A stretch of DNA of 64,000 nucleotides from contig NZ_MRDL01000051.1 in assembly GCF_002008365.1 (NCBI RefSeq), positions 620,001-684,000 of the forward strand, given 5' to 3'. The number at the start of each line of letters is the position of its first letter. The stretch's first letter is position 1. The stretch is from Rhizobium leguminosarum bv. viciae USDA 2370 (GTDB lineage: Bacteria > Pseudomonadota > Alphaproteobacteria > Rhizobiales > Rhizobiaceae). Shown piece by piece: positions 52,058-61,896 of the stretch. The position numbers were made by a program, and so were the translations under genes. The notes beneath the pieces were generated by a model that had not been told where the DNA came from, did not search any database, and saw only the letters and a list, made by a program, of their open reading frames with translations.

Positions 52058-52092
52058 CGCCGGCAGGCCCTAGGGTCTGCCGGTTTTCTTTT
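52058..52092 (+). terminator. Rho-independent terminator of secG
   Basis: CCGGCAG (52060-52066) and CTGCCGG (52077-52083) pair around an interior that contains the palindrome CCCTAGGG, followed by TTTTCTTTTG. It lies 21 bp past the secG stop. Confidence 0.85.
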
Positions 52093-52181
52093 GTTCAGAT
52101 TCCCACGCCACGCTCCGAAAGTTCCGGAAAAGAATTTTTGGGCTGGTGGAATCGTTTTTGAAAAGGTATCCGGTGAATCCC

Positions 52182-53810
<1,629 letters not shown>

Positions 53811-53883
53811 CGAATGCCACCACCAGATCGCGCGCTTTCAAGCGCGATCTGGATCACATCCGTGCTCGCGCTATCTTGCCGGC

Positions 53884-54354
53884 ATGACCACTCCACGCAG
53901 CACGACCGTCTCACGCTTCATCGCAGTATCGCGCGAGCGCATCTACCGTGCCTTCCTCGATGCAGATGCCGTCGCCACCTGGCTTCCGCCCGGTTCGATG
54001 AAGGGCATCGTTCATGCCTTCGAGGGCAGGGAAGGCGGCGCCTTCAGCATGTCGCTCGTCTATCCCGATGACGAGACATCGCAGCCGGGCAAGACCTCCG
54101 ACAAGACCGACAAGTTCGAAGGCCGCTTTGCCAAGCTCGTGCCTGACGAAAACATCGTCTGGGCTACGGTCTTCGATTCCGAGGATGAAGGTTTTTCCGG
54201 CGAGATGACGGTCAGCACGACACTGGCGTCTGCGGACGGCGGCACCGATGTGACGATGGTCTGCGACAACATCCCCTCCGGCATTCGCCTCGAAGACAAT
54301 GAGGAAGGTTGCCGTTTGACGCTCGACAACCTCGCCGCCTTCGTCGGCGGTTAA
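53884..54354 (+). CDS. SRPBCC (AHSA1-type) domain protein
   Basis: 156-aa START-like protein of the activator-of-Hsp90-ATPase/polyketide cyclase group. Typical: SRFIAVSRERIYRAFLDADAVATWLPPGSMKG, the internal EGREGGAFSMSLVY strand, and VTMVCDNIPSGIRLEDNEEGCRLTLDNLAAFVGG at the end. These proteins bind hydrophobic ligands; role unknown. Start ATG at 53884 with CTATCTTGCCGGC upstream and no strong Shine-Dalgarno sequence. Just downstream of pyrG. Confidence 0.85.
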   Translation: MTTPRSTTVSRFIAVSRERIYRAFLDADAVATWLPPGSMKGIVHAFEGREGGAFSMSLVYPDDETSQPGKTSDKTDKFEGRFAKLVPDENIVWATVFDSEDEGFSGEMTVSTTLASADGGTDVTMVCDNIPSGIRLEDNEEGCRLTLDNLAAFVGG

Positions 54355-54395
54355 TGATCGGCGGCAGAAAGATGCTCTGCCGCCGAATTCAACTT

Positions 54396-55484
54396 TCAGG
54401 CAGCGGCCGGTAGTGGCCCGATATAGACCGAACGTGGGCGGATCAGCCGGCCGTTGAGCGCCTGTTCACGCGCGTGCGCCAGCCATCCGACGGTGCGGCC
54501 GATCGCGAAGACACCGGTGAAGGCCTCACGGGGAAAGCCGAGCGTTTCGAGCAGCAGCGCGGTATAAAATTCGACATTGACGTCAAGCGGCCGGTTCGGC
54601 TTGCGCGCCTTCAGGATCGCCAATGCGGCGGCCTCCACGGCTTCCGCCAGCGCGCCGCGGGCGCTGTTTACCTGTCCGGTTGATATCAGCGGCTTCAGCG
54701 CGCCCTTCAGCGCATCGGCGCGCGGATCGCGGACGCGATAGATGCGGTGGCCGAAGCCCATCAGCCTTTCGCCGCGGTCGAGTGCTTCCTCGATCCATCG
54801 GCCAGCATTCTCCGCCGTTGCGATCGCATCCAGCATGTCGAGCACGGGACCGGGCGCGCCGCCATGCAGCGGCCCCTTCAGGGCGCTCAGCGCCGCCAGC
54901 ACCGAAGAGGTGAGGCCAGCCTGAGTCGAGGCGATGACACGCGACGCGAAGGTCGAGGCATTGAGGCCATGGTCAGATATCGTCACGAGATAGGCATCGA
55001 GTGCCGCCGTCTGCTCCCTGGTCGGCATTTTTCCGGTCAGCATGCGCAGGATATCGGCCGCCTGCGGCAGCGAGGCGTCCGGTGCGATCGCCTTTTCACC
55101 GCGTTGCAGGCGCAAAACCGCCGGCAGAAAGACCGCAGGCGCCGCCAGAAGGTTGAGCGCGGTATCGAAATCCTCGCCGTCAGGCAGCCGGGCGATCAGC
55201 GCACGCATCGCATCGACCGGAGGCAGGGCGAGCAAAGAGGCATCGGCGGCCTTGATGTGGTCGAACACCCCAGTTCGCGCCTGCGCCAGCCAGTCGCGCA
55301 ATTCCACTTCATTGAAGCTTCGCTCCATCAACCCGTCCAGCAACAGGGCTGCGACGCCTTCATAGGTGCCGTCTGCGACCAGATGATCCAGCGATACGCC
55401 GCGGATGATCAGTCGTCCCGCTTCGCCATCGACATCCGAGAGCTGCGTTTCGGCGGCAATGACGTCTTCCAAGCCATTTTTCAT
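54396..55484 (-). CDS. citrate/2-methylcitrate synthase
   Basis: 362-aa type I-like citrate synthase. Active-site segments: KGPLHGGAPGPVLDM (His), LMGFGHRIYRVRDPRA (His) and the acid position in DVNVEFYTALLLETLGF, where the usual Asp of NVDFY is Glu, as in some actinobacterial citrate synthases I recall. GRTVGWLAHAREQALNGRLIRPRSVYIG completes it. A strong AAGGAGAAAAC precedes the ATG at 55484. It could make citrate or methylcitrate from propionyl-CoA; the window has pccA/pccB for the same substrate. A divergent paralogue with a DNA-binding domain lies 84 bp away. Confidence 0.9.
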   Translation of the reverse strand: MKNGLEDVIAAETQLSDVDGEAGRLIIRGVSLDHLVADGTYEGVAALLLDGLMERSFNEVELRDWLAQARTGVFDHIKAADASLLALPPVDAMRALIARLPDGEDFDTALNLLAAPAVFLPAVLRLQRGEKAIAPDASLPQAADILRMLTGKMPTREQTAALDAYLVTISDHGLNASTFASRVIASTQAGLTSSVLAALSALKGPLHGGAPGPVLDMLDAIATAENAGRWIEEALDRGERLMGFGHRIYRVRDPRADALKGALKPLISTGQVNSARGALAEAVEAAALAILKARKPNRPLDVNVEFYTALLLETLGFPREAFTGVFAIGRTVGWLAHAREQALNGRLIRPRSVYIGPLPAAA

Positions 55485-55568
55485 GTTGTTTTCTCCTTTA
55501 CGATCGGGATGATCCAACCTAGTCTCATTGACGTCAATCTTGACGTAATTGATCAATGTGAGGCTCCA
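55485..55568. promoter_or_regulatory. divergent promoter with TTGACGTCAA palindromes
   Basis: The 84-bp gap between the two citrate synthase homologues contains a perfect 12-bp palindrome ATTGACGTCAAT (55527-55538), a second TTGACGTAA box (55540-55548) and TTGATCAA (55549-55556). The half-site TTGAC(G) resembles the arms of the MerR operator at 17978. The arrangement suggests a shared operator for a divergent pair, possibly bound by the HTH-citrate synthase itself. Confidence 0.6.
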
Positions 55569-56714
55569 ATGTCGTGGCTGACTGCCGAGGAGGCGTTGCG
55601 AGCGCTGACGACCAAGCCGCAGACGCTCTACGCCAATGTCAGTCGCGGGCGCATCCGTGCCAAGCCTGATCCCACCGACCCGCGCCGCAGCCTCTACCAG
55701 GCTTCCGACGTACAGCGGCTTGCCGAACGCCATGCCGGCCGCCGCAAGACCGAAACGGTCGCCGCCGAGGCGATCCGCTGGGGCGATCCGGTTCTCTCCT
55801 CGGCAATTTCCACCATCATCGGCGGACGGCTTTTCTATCGCGGAAAAGATGCGGCCGATTTCGCCGAAGTCGCGACGCTGGAGCAGACGGCGGCACTGCT
55901 CTGGAACGGCGCGGAAACACTTTCCTCCGGCAGCGGGACCGGACATGCCTCTCCGTCGCTTCAGGTTGCCTTCCTGGCGCTGGCAGGGCGGGTGACCTCG
56001 GACCTGCCATCGCTCGGCCGCTCGCAGGCAGCACTCCGCCGCGAAGCAAGTGGCGTTCTCCGCACCGTCGCCGATGCGCTGGCGCCAGGTCCTTCCGACC
56101 AGCCGCTGCATTTGCGGCTTGCGGCAAGCTGGCAGCGGCCGGACGCTGCCGATTGCCTGCGTCGCGCGCTGGTGCTGCTTGCCGATCACGAACTCAACGC
56201 CTCGACCTTTGCGGCGCGGGTCACGGCATCGGCGGGTGCAGCCCTTTCGGCCGTCGTGCTGTCCGGTCTGGCGACGCTGACAGGGCCGTTGCATGGCGCC
56301 GCCTGGCAGGGCGTCGACGCCTTGATCGAGACCGCTTCCGCCCTTGGGGCGGAAAAGGCGATCCGCCGCACGCTCGCCCAGGGTAATCGCCTGTCGGCCT
56401 TCGGTCATCCGCTTTATCCCGACGGCGATGTCAGGGCTCTGGCGCTGCTTTCGCACTTTGCCTTGCCGCCACAGTTTGCCGAGATCCGGGAAACCGGCGA
56501 GGAGATGGTCGGCGAGAAGGTCAACGTCGATTTCGCGCTTGCCGCAATGGCCGCCGCCTTCGACCTCCCAAGGGAGGCGCCGATCATCATCTTCTCGCTT
56601 GCCCGTTCCGCCGGTTGGCTTGCACATGCGATGGAGCAGATCGACAGCGGCGAATTGATCCGGCCGCGGGCGCGTTATGCCGGACCCGTGCTTGAAACGG
56701 ATAGTAGAACGTAA
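55569..56714 (+). CDS. citrate synthase-like protein with N-terminal HTH domain
   Basis: 381-aa protein combining an N-terminal DNA-binding domain (about 1-60) with a citrate synthase domain. The first part, WLTAEEALRALTTKPQTLYANVSRGRIRAKPDPTDPRRSLYQASDVQRLAERH, reads as an excisionase/MerR-like winged helix-turn-helix. The enzyme part keeps GPLHGAAWQGV, SAFGHPLYPDGD and VNVDF (Asp retained), and ARSAGWLAHAMEQIDSGELIRPRARYAG. It may be a catalyst, a sensor of acyl-CoA or oxaloacetate, or both. It is transcribed away from the other citrate synthase gene. ATG at 55569 has AGGCTCCA upstream. Confidence 0.88.
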   Translation: MSWLTAEEALRALTTKPQTLYANVSRGRIRAKPDPTDPRRSLYQASDVQRLAERHAGRRKTETVAAEAIRWGDPVLSSAISTIIGGRLFYRGKDAADFAEVATLEQTAALLWNGAETLSSGSGTGHASPSLQVAFLALAGRVTSDLPSLGRSQAALRREASGVLRTVADALAPGPSDQPLHLRLAASWQRPDAADCLRRALVLLADHELNASTFAARVTASAGAALSAVVLSGLATLTGPLHGAAWQGVDALIETASALGAEKAIRRTLAQGNRLSAFGHPLYPDGDVRALALLSHFALPPQFAEIRETGEEMVGEKVNVDFALAAMAAAFDLPREAPIIIFSLARSAGWLAHAMEQIDSGELIRPRARYAGPVLETDSRT

Positions 56715-56853
56715 GAATTCCGCCGGCGATTGCGCCGGTTTACTTTTTTTGCCTAGGGAAATATTTGAATTCGTCTATCATCCCTCACATGGAAGAAGAC
56801 GGTTGGCGGGCGCTTTCGAAAAGAGCTGTTCCGCATGGTCAAGGGGACTTTCC

Positions 56854-57372
56854 ATGAATACGACGCTTCGCAGCCTGCTTGCCGCCGCACTCGCTCTCGG
56901 CCTCATTCCGCATGGGGCGGCCTTTGCGCAGTCTGCCGGCTGCACGGTATCGCGTGATGCCGGCGCCCGCCAGGTGCTCAGTTGTCCAGGCGGCGTCACG
57001 GTGACGGCGGAGGCCGGCGCCGCCTACAGCCTCATCGACCGCAACCGCGACGGCAGCCCTGATTCGGCATCGCTGCGGCGCAAGGCCATTCTCGTCGATG
57101 TCGACAGCAACCAGCACGCCGGTGGTTTTCAGGTCGTGACGCCGCAGGCGATCGCTGCCGTGCGCGGTACGCAATGGGCTGTCGATGTCGCAGGCGGCAA
57201 GACCTCGGTGCTGGTCGTCAGAGGCAGTGTCGCGGTCCGCCGGCCGGCCGGCGAGGCAGTGGTGTTGTCGCCGGGCGAGGGCGTCGACGTTACCGACGGA
57301 ACAGAACCCCTCGTCGTGCGCCGCTGGCCGGCGCCACGCGCCGCCGCCCTTCTTGCCCGCCTCGGCCAATAG
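56854..57372 (+). CDS. FecR-domain exported protein
   Basis: 172-aa exported protein: signal peptide about 1-26 (ending AFA-Q), then a FecR-like domain with GGFQVVTPQAIAAVRGTQWAVDVAGGKTSVLVVRGSVAVRR and AVVLSPGEGVDV. No cytoplasmic anti-sigma segment, so it is not a FecR regulator of a sigma factor but a stand-alone periplasmic module. It ends 5 bp before the CHASE2-cyclase start and the two are certainly co-transcribed; FecR/CHASE2-cyclase pairs recur in many bacteria. Confidence 0.87.
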   Translation: MNTTLRSLLAAALALGLIPHGAAFAQSAGCTVSRDAGARQVLSCPGGVTVTAEAGAAYSLIDRNRDGSPDSASLRRKAILVDVDSNQHAGGFQVVTPQAIAAVRGTQWAVDVAGGKTSVLVVRGSVAVRRPAGEAVVLSPGEGVDVTDGTEPLVVRRWPAPRAAALLARLGQ

Positions 57373-57377
57373 ATCCC

Positions 57378-59234
57378 ATGAACCATCGTCTACTGACCGT
57401 GATCGCGCTGCTGCTCGCCGGTCTTTGGGCGGCTGCGCTCGGCTATACCCATCTCAATGCCGGAAGCGGCCTTCTCGACCGGATGGAGGCCTCGCTTGCC
57501 GATATCCGCAGCGCCATCGTCGGCGCGAAAACACCGCCGCCCGTCGTCTCGATCGTTGCGATCGACGACCGCACCGCTAGGGCGCACGGTTATCCGCTCG
57601 ATCGGGCGACACTTGCGCGCCTCGCCGAGGCGATCACCGCGTTGAAGCCGAAGGCTTTGGCGATCGACATTCTGCTCGTCGATCCGGGGCCGGAGGCGGG
57701 TGATGCTGCGCTGACTGCTGCCCTTCGCCAGGGGCCGAGCGTGATTGCGGCCGCTGCCACTTTCGCGCAAAGCAGCCAGCGGGTCACGGATGCGGCCGGC
57801 GATCCGCTTGCCGCCATCCCTGAGGCAAACCAGCTGCTCTTGCCGCTTCCGCGCTTTGCCGAGGCAGCGGCGGTCGGCATCGTCAATGTCGCAACCGACC
57901 AGACCGGCACGCCGCGCTTCATTCCGCTGATCTCGCGTTCCGCAGACCGGCTGGATCCGGCTTTTCCGCTGCGTGTCGCGTCGGTGGCGCTCGGCGTCGA
58001 CCCCACCATCGAACCCGATGCCATCATGCTCGGAAAGCTGCGTATTCCCACCGATATCGGCCAGCGCCTGCCGGTGACTTTTTATGGCGGGCATGGCAGC
58101 ATCGCCACCTTCAGCGCCGCCGATGCGCTGGATGGCAAGCTTTCGGCGGATGCGATCACTGGTCGCATCGTCGTCATCGGTTCGACGGTGACTGGCGGTG
58201 GCGACGTCTTTCCGACGCCGTTCGATCCCGTCATGCCGGGCGTCGAGGTGATGTCGACCGCGATCACCCATCTCGTCACCGGCGACGGCATGGTGCGCGA
58301 CCGTAGGATAAGGCTGATCGATGCCGGCATTGCCGTCGGTCTGACGCTCGTGCTCGTTTCGCTGATTGCCTGGCGCCGCAGTGCGGCAGGCTACATCATC
58401 ATCGTGCTGACGCTGATCGTCTGGGCGATGATCAATCTGTCGGCTTTTGCGCATGGCTACTGGTTGAGTGCGGCGCTGCCGATCGCCGCAGCGCTGCCGC
58501 CGGCGCTGATCTACGGGGCGGCCGAGCTCTGGCTCGACCGCGGCCGCGCCCGCCATTTCGCCGAGCAGAGCGCGCTCCTGCAGCGCATCGAGGCGCCCGG
58601 CCTCGGCGAGTGGCTGGCGCGCGATCCGAATTTCCTTGCTGCGCCGGTGCGCCAGGACGCCGCCGTCATCTTCATCGATCTCTCGGGTTTCACCGGCCTC
58701 AGCGAAAATGTCGGGCCAGTGGCGGTCAGCGAGATGCTGAGCGGCTTCTTCGAACTGGTCGACGAGGAGGCGCGCGCCCATGGCGGCGCCATCACCAGCT
58801 TCATGGGCGATGGGGCGATGATCCTGTTCGGCCTACCGGAGCCGGCCGATGATGATGCCGGCCGCGCCGCTGCCTGCGCGGTCAGCCTCTGCGAGCGCAC
58901 ACGGGCCTGGCTTCAAGCGCATGCGGGCTTTGCCCCGAAGAAGATCGGCTTCAAGGTCGGCGCCCATTGCGGCCCGATCGTCGCCTCGCGATTGGGCACC
59001 GGCGACCGGCAGCAGATCACGGCGGCGGGAGACACCATCAATGTCGGCAGCCGGCTGATGGAGGTGGCTGCCCGCCATGGTGTCGAACTGGCGCTGAGCG
59101 CCGAAATCGTCCGCGCTGCCGGCTCCGATAGTGTGCTCACGCAGTCCGGCCGCATGGAGGGACCGTTGGAAACGGCGCTGCGCGGCCGGGCAAGCCGCAT
59201 CGACGTCTGGCTGTGGCGTAGCCGTACGCTTTGA
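57378..59234 (+). CDS. CHASE2-domain adenylate/guanylate cyclase
   Basis: 618-aa membrane signal receptor and class III nucleotide cyclase. An N-terminal signal/TM helix, a periplasmic CHASE2 domain (about 20-300; VVSIVAIDDRTARAHGYPLDRATLARLAEAI, VVIGSTVTGGGDVFPTPFDPVMPGVEVMSTAITHL), three transmembrane helices (about 315-385) and a cytoplasmic cyclase domain (about 420-610). Metal Asp residues are in VIFIDLSGFTGLSE and FMGDGAMILFG, and the nucleotide and transition-state residues in AAGDTINVGSRLMEVA. Output is probably cAMP. The FecR-type gene directly upstream likely supplies a periplasmic partner. Confidence 0.92.
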   Translation: MNHRLLTVIALLLAGLWAAALGYTHLNAGSGLLDRMEASLADIRSAIVGAKTPPPVVSIVAIDDRTARAHGYPLDRATLARLAEAITALKPKALAIDILLVDPGPEAGDAALTAALRQGPSVIAAAATFAQSSQRVTDAAGDPLAAIPEANQLLLPLPRFAEAAAVGIVNVATDQTGTPRFIPLISRSADRLDPAFPLRVASVALGVDPTIEPDAIMLGKLRIPTDIGQRLPVTFYGGHGSIATFSAADALDGKLSADAITGRIVVIGSTVTGGGDVFPTPFDPVMPGVEVMSTAITHLVTGDGMVRDRRIRLIDAGIAVGLTLVLVSLIAWRRSAAGYIIIVLTLIVWAMINLSAFAHGYWLSAALPIAAALPPALIYGAAELWLDRGRARHFAEQSALLQRIEAPGLGEWLARDPNFLAAPVRQDAAVIFIDLSGFTGLSENVGPVAVSEMLSGFFELVDEEARAHGGAITSFMGDGAMILFGLPEPADDDAGRAAACAVSLCERTRAWLQAHAGFAPKKIGFKVGAHCGPIVASRLGTGDRQQITAAGDTINVGSRLMEVAARHGVELALSAEIVRAAGSDSVLTQSGRMEGPLETALRGRASRIDVWLWRSRTL

Positions 59235-59333
59235 CAATCGCCGCGGGAGCGGCTAGGAACGGCGCAAATACCCCGCCGGCTGGCTCCGGCCATGGCGCAG
59301 CAACGCGCCTGACAGCTCCGAAAGATCGAATCC

Positions 59334-61289
59334 ATGACAGAATTTAACGGCGTCGTCCCGGCGATCGCCAAGGCGTTGCAGAAGCGCGGTTACGCCGAAC
59401 TCACCCCGGTGCAGAAGGCGATGCTCGATCCGGCGCTTGCCGCTTCCGACGCGCTGGTCTCGGCCCAGACCGGTTCCGGCAAGACCGTCGCCTTCGGCTT
59501 GGCGCTGGCGCCAACGCTGCTCGAAGGCAGGGAGCGCTTCGGCAATGCCGGCGCGCCGCTCGCCATCGTCATCGCCCCGACGCGCGAACTTGCCCTGCAG
59601 GTGAAGCGTGAGCTCGAATGGCTCTTTGAGATGACTGGCGCGGTGATCGTCAGCTGCGTCGGCGGCATGGACATCCGCAGCGAGCGCCGCTCGCTCGAAC
59701 GCGGCGCCCACATCGTCGTCGGCACGCCCGGCCGGCTCTGCGACCATATCCGCCGCAGGGCGCTCGACATGTCGGAACTGAAGGCTGCCGTGCTCGACGA
59801 GGCCGACGAGATGCTCGATCTCGGCTTCCGCGAGGATCTCGAATTCATCCTGGATGCGGCACCGGACGAACGCCGGACGCTGATGTTTTCAGCAACGGTG
59901 CCGGCGGCGATCGCCAAGCTTGCCAAGAGCTACCAGCGCGATGCCGTGCGCATCAGCACCGCGGCCGAGGAAAAGCAGCATATCGACATTGAATATCGCG
60001 CGCTCATGGTGGCCCCGAGCGACCGCGAGAATGCGATCATCAACGTGCTGCGTTATTACGAGGCGACCAACGCCATCGTCTTTTGCTCGACGCGCGCTGC
60101 CGTCAATCATCTGACCGCGCGGTTCAACAACCGCAATTTCGCCGTGGTGGCGCTGTCCGGCGAGCTGACGCAGAACGAACGCAGCCATGCGCTGCAGGCG
60201 ATGCGCGACGGGCGCGCCCGGGTCTGCATCGCGACCGACGTCGCCGCCCGCGGCATCGACCTGCCGGGCCTCGATCTCGTCATCCACGCCGACCTGCCGA
60301 CCAATCCGGAAACGCTGCTGCACCGCAGCGGCCGTACCGGCCGGGCCGGACGCAAGGGCATCAGCGCCATGATCGTGCCGCTCAACGCACGGCGCAAGGC
60401 AGAGCGCCTGCTGGAGAATGCCGGTATTTCGGCTGCCTGGGCGCGACCGCCCTCGGCCGAGGAGGTGAGCGAACGCGACGACGAGCGGCTGCTCGCCGAC
60501 CCGATCTTCAACGAAACGCCGCAGGAGGAAGAGCAGGGGCTGGTACAGCAGCTTCTTGCCAGCCACGGCGGCGAAAAGCTTGCCGCCGCCTTCCTGCGTC
60601 TTTACCGCACCAATCATTCGGCGCCGGAAGATCTCATCGAAGTTACCGTGCAGGACGAACGCAGCCGCAAGCGCCGCGACAATGCCGAGCCCTACGAGCC
60701 GGCGCAGAAGGGACCGCGCGAGGATTTCGGCGCTAGCGTCTGGTTCTCCGTCTCGGTCGGGCGCAAGCAGAATGCCGAGCCGCGCTGGCTGATCCCGATG
60801 CTCTGCCGCAACGGCAATGTAACGAAGCGCGAGATCGGCGCGATCAAGATGCAGCCTGAGGAGACCTTCGTGGAGATCGCTGCGGCGAGCGCCGAAAGCT
60901 TCCAGGCCGCGATCGGACCGAACAAGGCGCTCGAACGCGGCATCCGCGTGACCAGGCTTCCCGGCACGCCGGATTTTAGCCGGGCGCCGTCGCCGAAGCC
61001 TTATGCCGGCAGGCCATCCCGCGACGAGCGGCCGGACGATACGTTCCGCGGCGAGCGGCCGAAGAACAAGTTCGGCAAGGGTCCTGGCGGCGGATACGCC
61101 GCAGCCGACAATGCCGGCCAGGAGAGACAGGATAGCAAGCCCTGGAGCAAGAAGCCGGGCAAACCCGGCTTCGATGGCCCGAAGTCAGACAAGCCGAAAT
61201 TCGACAAGCCGAAATTCGAAGGCGCCAAATATGACGGCAAAGGCGGCGCCGGGCCGAAGGGCAAGTTTTCGAAGAAGAGGCCCGGCTGA
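59334..61289 (+). CDS. DEAD-box RNA helicase with DbpA-type C-terminal domain
   Basis: 651-aa ATP-dependent RNA helicase. Motifs: AQTGSGKT (I), PTRELALQV (Ia), DEADEMLD (II), SAT (III) and HRSGRTGRAGRKG (VI). After about residue 460 comes a DbpA-type RNA-binding domain (SVWFSVSVGRKQNAEPRWLIPMLCRNGNVTKREIGAIKM...), which in other helicases targets 23S rRNA or cold-induced structures. The C-terminal 100 residues are basic and low complexity with KPKFDKPKFE-like repeats. Probably acts in ribosome assembly or mRNA decay/cold adaptation; close to DeaD/CsdA-type proteins. Confidence 0.93.
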   Translation: MTEFNGVVPAIAKALQKRGYAELTPVQKAMLDPALAASDALVSAQTGSGKTVAFGLALAPTLLEGRERFGNAGAPLAIVIAPTRELALQVKRELEWLFEMTGAVIVSCVGGMDIRSERRSLERGAHIVVGTPGRLCDHIRRRALDMSELKAAVLDEADEMLDLGFREDLEFILDAAPDERRTLMFSATVPAAIAKLAKSYQRDAVRISTAAEEKQHIDIEYRALMVAPSDRENAIINVLRYYEATNAIVFCSTRAAVNHLTARFNNRNFAVVALSGELTQNERSHALQAMRDGRARVCIATDVAARGIDLPGLDLVIHADLPTNPETLLHRSGRTGRAGRKGISAMIVPLNARRKAERLLENAGISAAWARPPSAEEVSERDDERLLADPIFNETPQEEEQGLVQQLLASHGGEKLAAAFLRLYRTNHSAPEDLIEVTVQDERSRKRRDNAEPYEPAQKGPREDFGASVWFSVSVGRKQNAEPRWLIPMLCRNGNVTKREIGAIKMQPEETFVEIAAASAESFQAAIGPNKALERGIRVTRLPGTPDFSRAPSPKPYAGRPSRDERPDDTFRGERPKNKFGKGPGGGYAAADNAGQERQDSKPWSKKPGKPGFDGPKSDKPKFDKPKFEGAKYDGKGGAGPKGKFSKKRPG

Positions 61290-61433
61290 TTTTGTCGCTG
61301 CAGCACCGCGCTGTAATGCTTTGAATTAATACATAATTTGTCCTTAAAATCGTTTCTTATTTGAGGAATTATGCAGCAACCCTTCGCCGGTCCTGGCGGA
61401 GGGTTTTGGGTCGTATCCCTCAGCGAGGCAAGG

Positions 61434-61868
61434 ATGATGTTGGAAACGGCAATCCTCAGCGTTCCGGTTTTCAGTACGCTCTGCAATGAGGCCTTCCGGC
61501 TGCGACGCGCAGTTTTCGTATATGAGCAGAAGGTTCCCGAAGCCGAGGAATTCGATGCCGACGATCTCAGCGCCCATCATCTCGTCGCTGTCACGGCGGG
61601 CGAGGTTTCCGGCACGCTGAGAGCCATTTACGCCGAGGAACATGTGAAGATCGGCCGGGTTGCGGTTGCTGGCCGATGGCGCGGCCGCGGCATTGCGGCT
61701 GATATGATCGGGCGTGCAATGGAACTGCATCGCGGCGCACGCGACAACCGCTTCTATCTCACAGCGCAGGCGGACAAGCTGCCGCTCTACGAGCGTTTTG
61801 GCTTCGTTGCCTATGGCACTGAATTCCTCGACGGTGGCATGCCGCATCTTGCCATGAAGAACTATTGA
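61434..61868 (+). CDS. GNAT-family acetyltransferase
   Basis: 144-aa acetyltransferase with ElaA-like features: FRLRRAVFVYEQKVPEAEEFDADDLSAHHLVAVTAGEVSGTLRAIYAEEHVKIGRVAVAGRWRGRGIAADMIGRAME, including the acetyl-CoA loop RWRGRGIA. Substrate unknown. Two adjacent ATGs occur at 61434/61437, and an upstream in-frame ATG at 61371 would add 21 polar residues; I prefer 61434. The methyltransferase gene follows 28 bp later. Confidence 0.85.
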   Translation: MMLETAILSVPVFSTLCNEAFRLRRAVFVYEQKVPEAEEFDADDLSAHHLVAVTAGEVSGTLRAIYAEEHVKIGRVAVAGRWRGRGIAADMIGRAMELHRGARDNRFYLTAQADKLPLYERFGFVAYGTEFLDGGMPHLAMKNY

Positions 61869-61896
61869 GCTTCGGTGGCGGCAGGAGCAGACGACG

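Noticed and set aside
54747..56627. Long frames on both strands through the citrate synthase genes (up to about 740 codons)
   Set aside because: They are open only because GC-rich third positions remove stop codons in the antisense frame. The sense proteins show enzyme motifs; the antisense ones are Arg/Gly/Asp-rich without domains.
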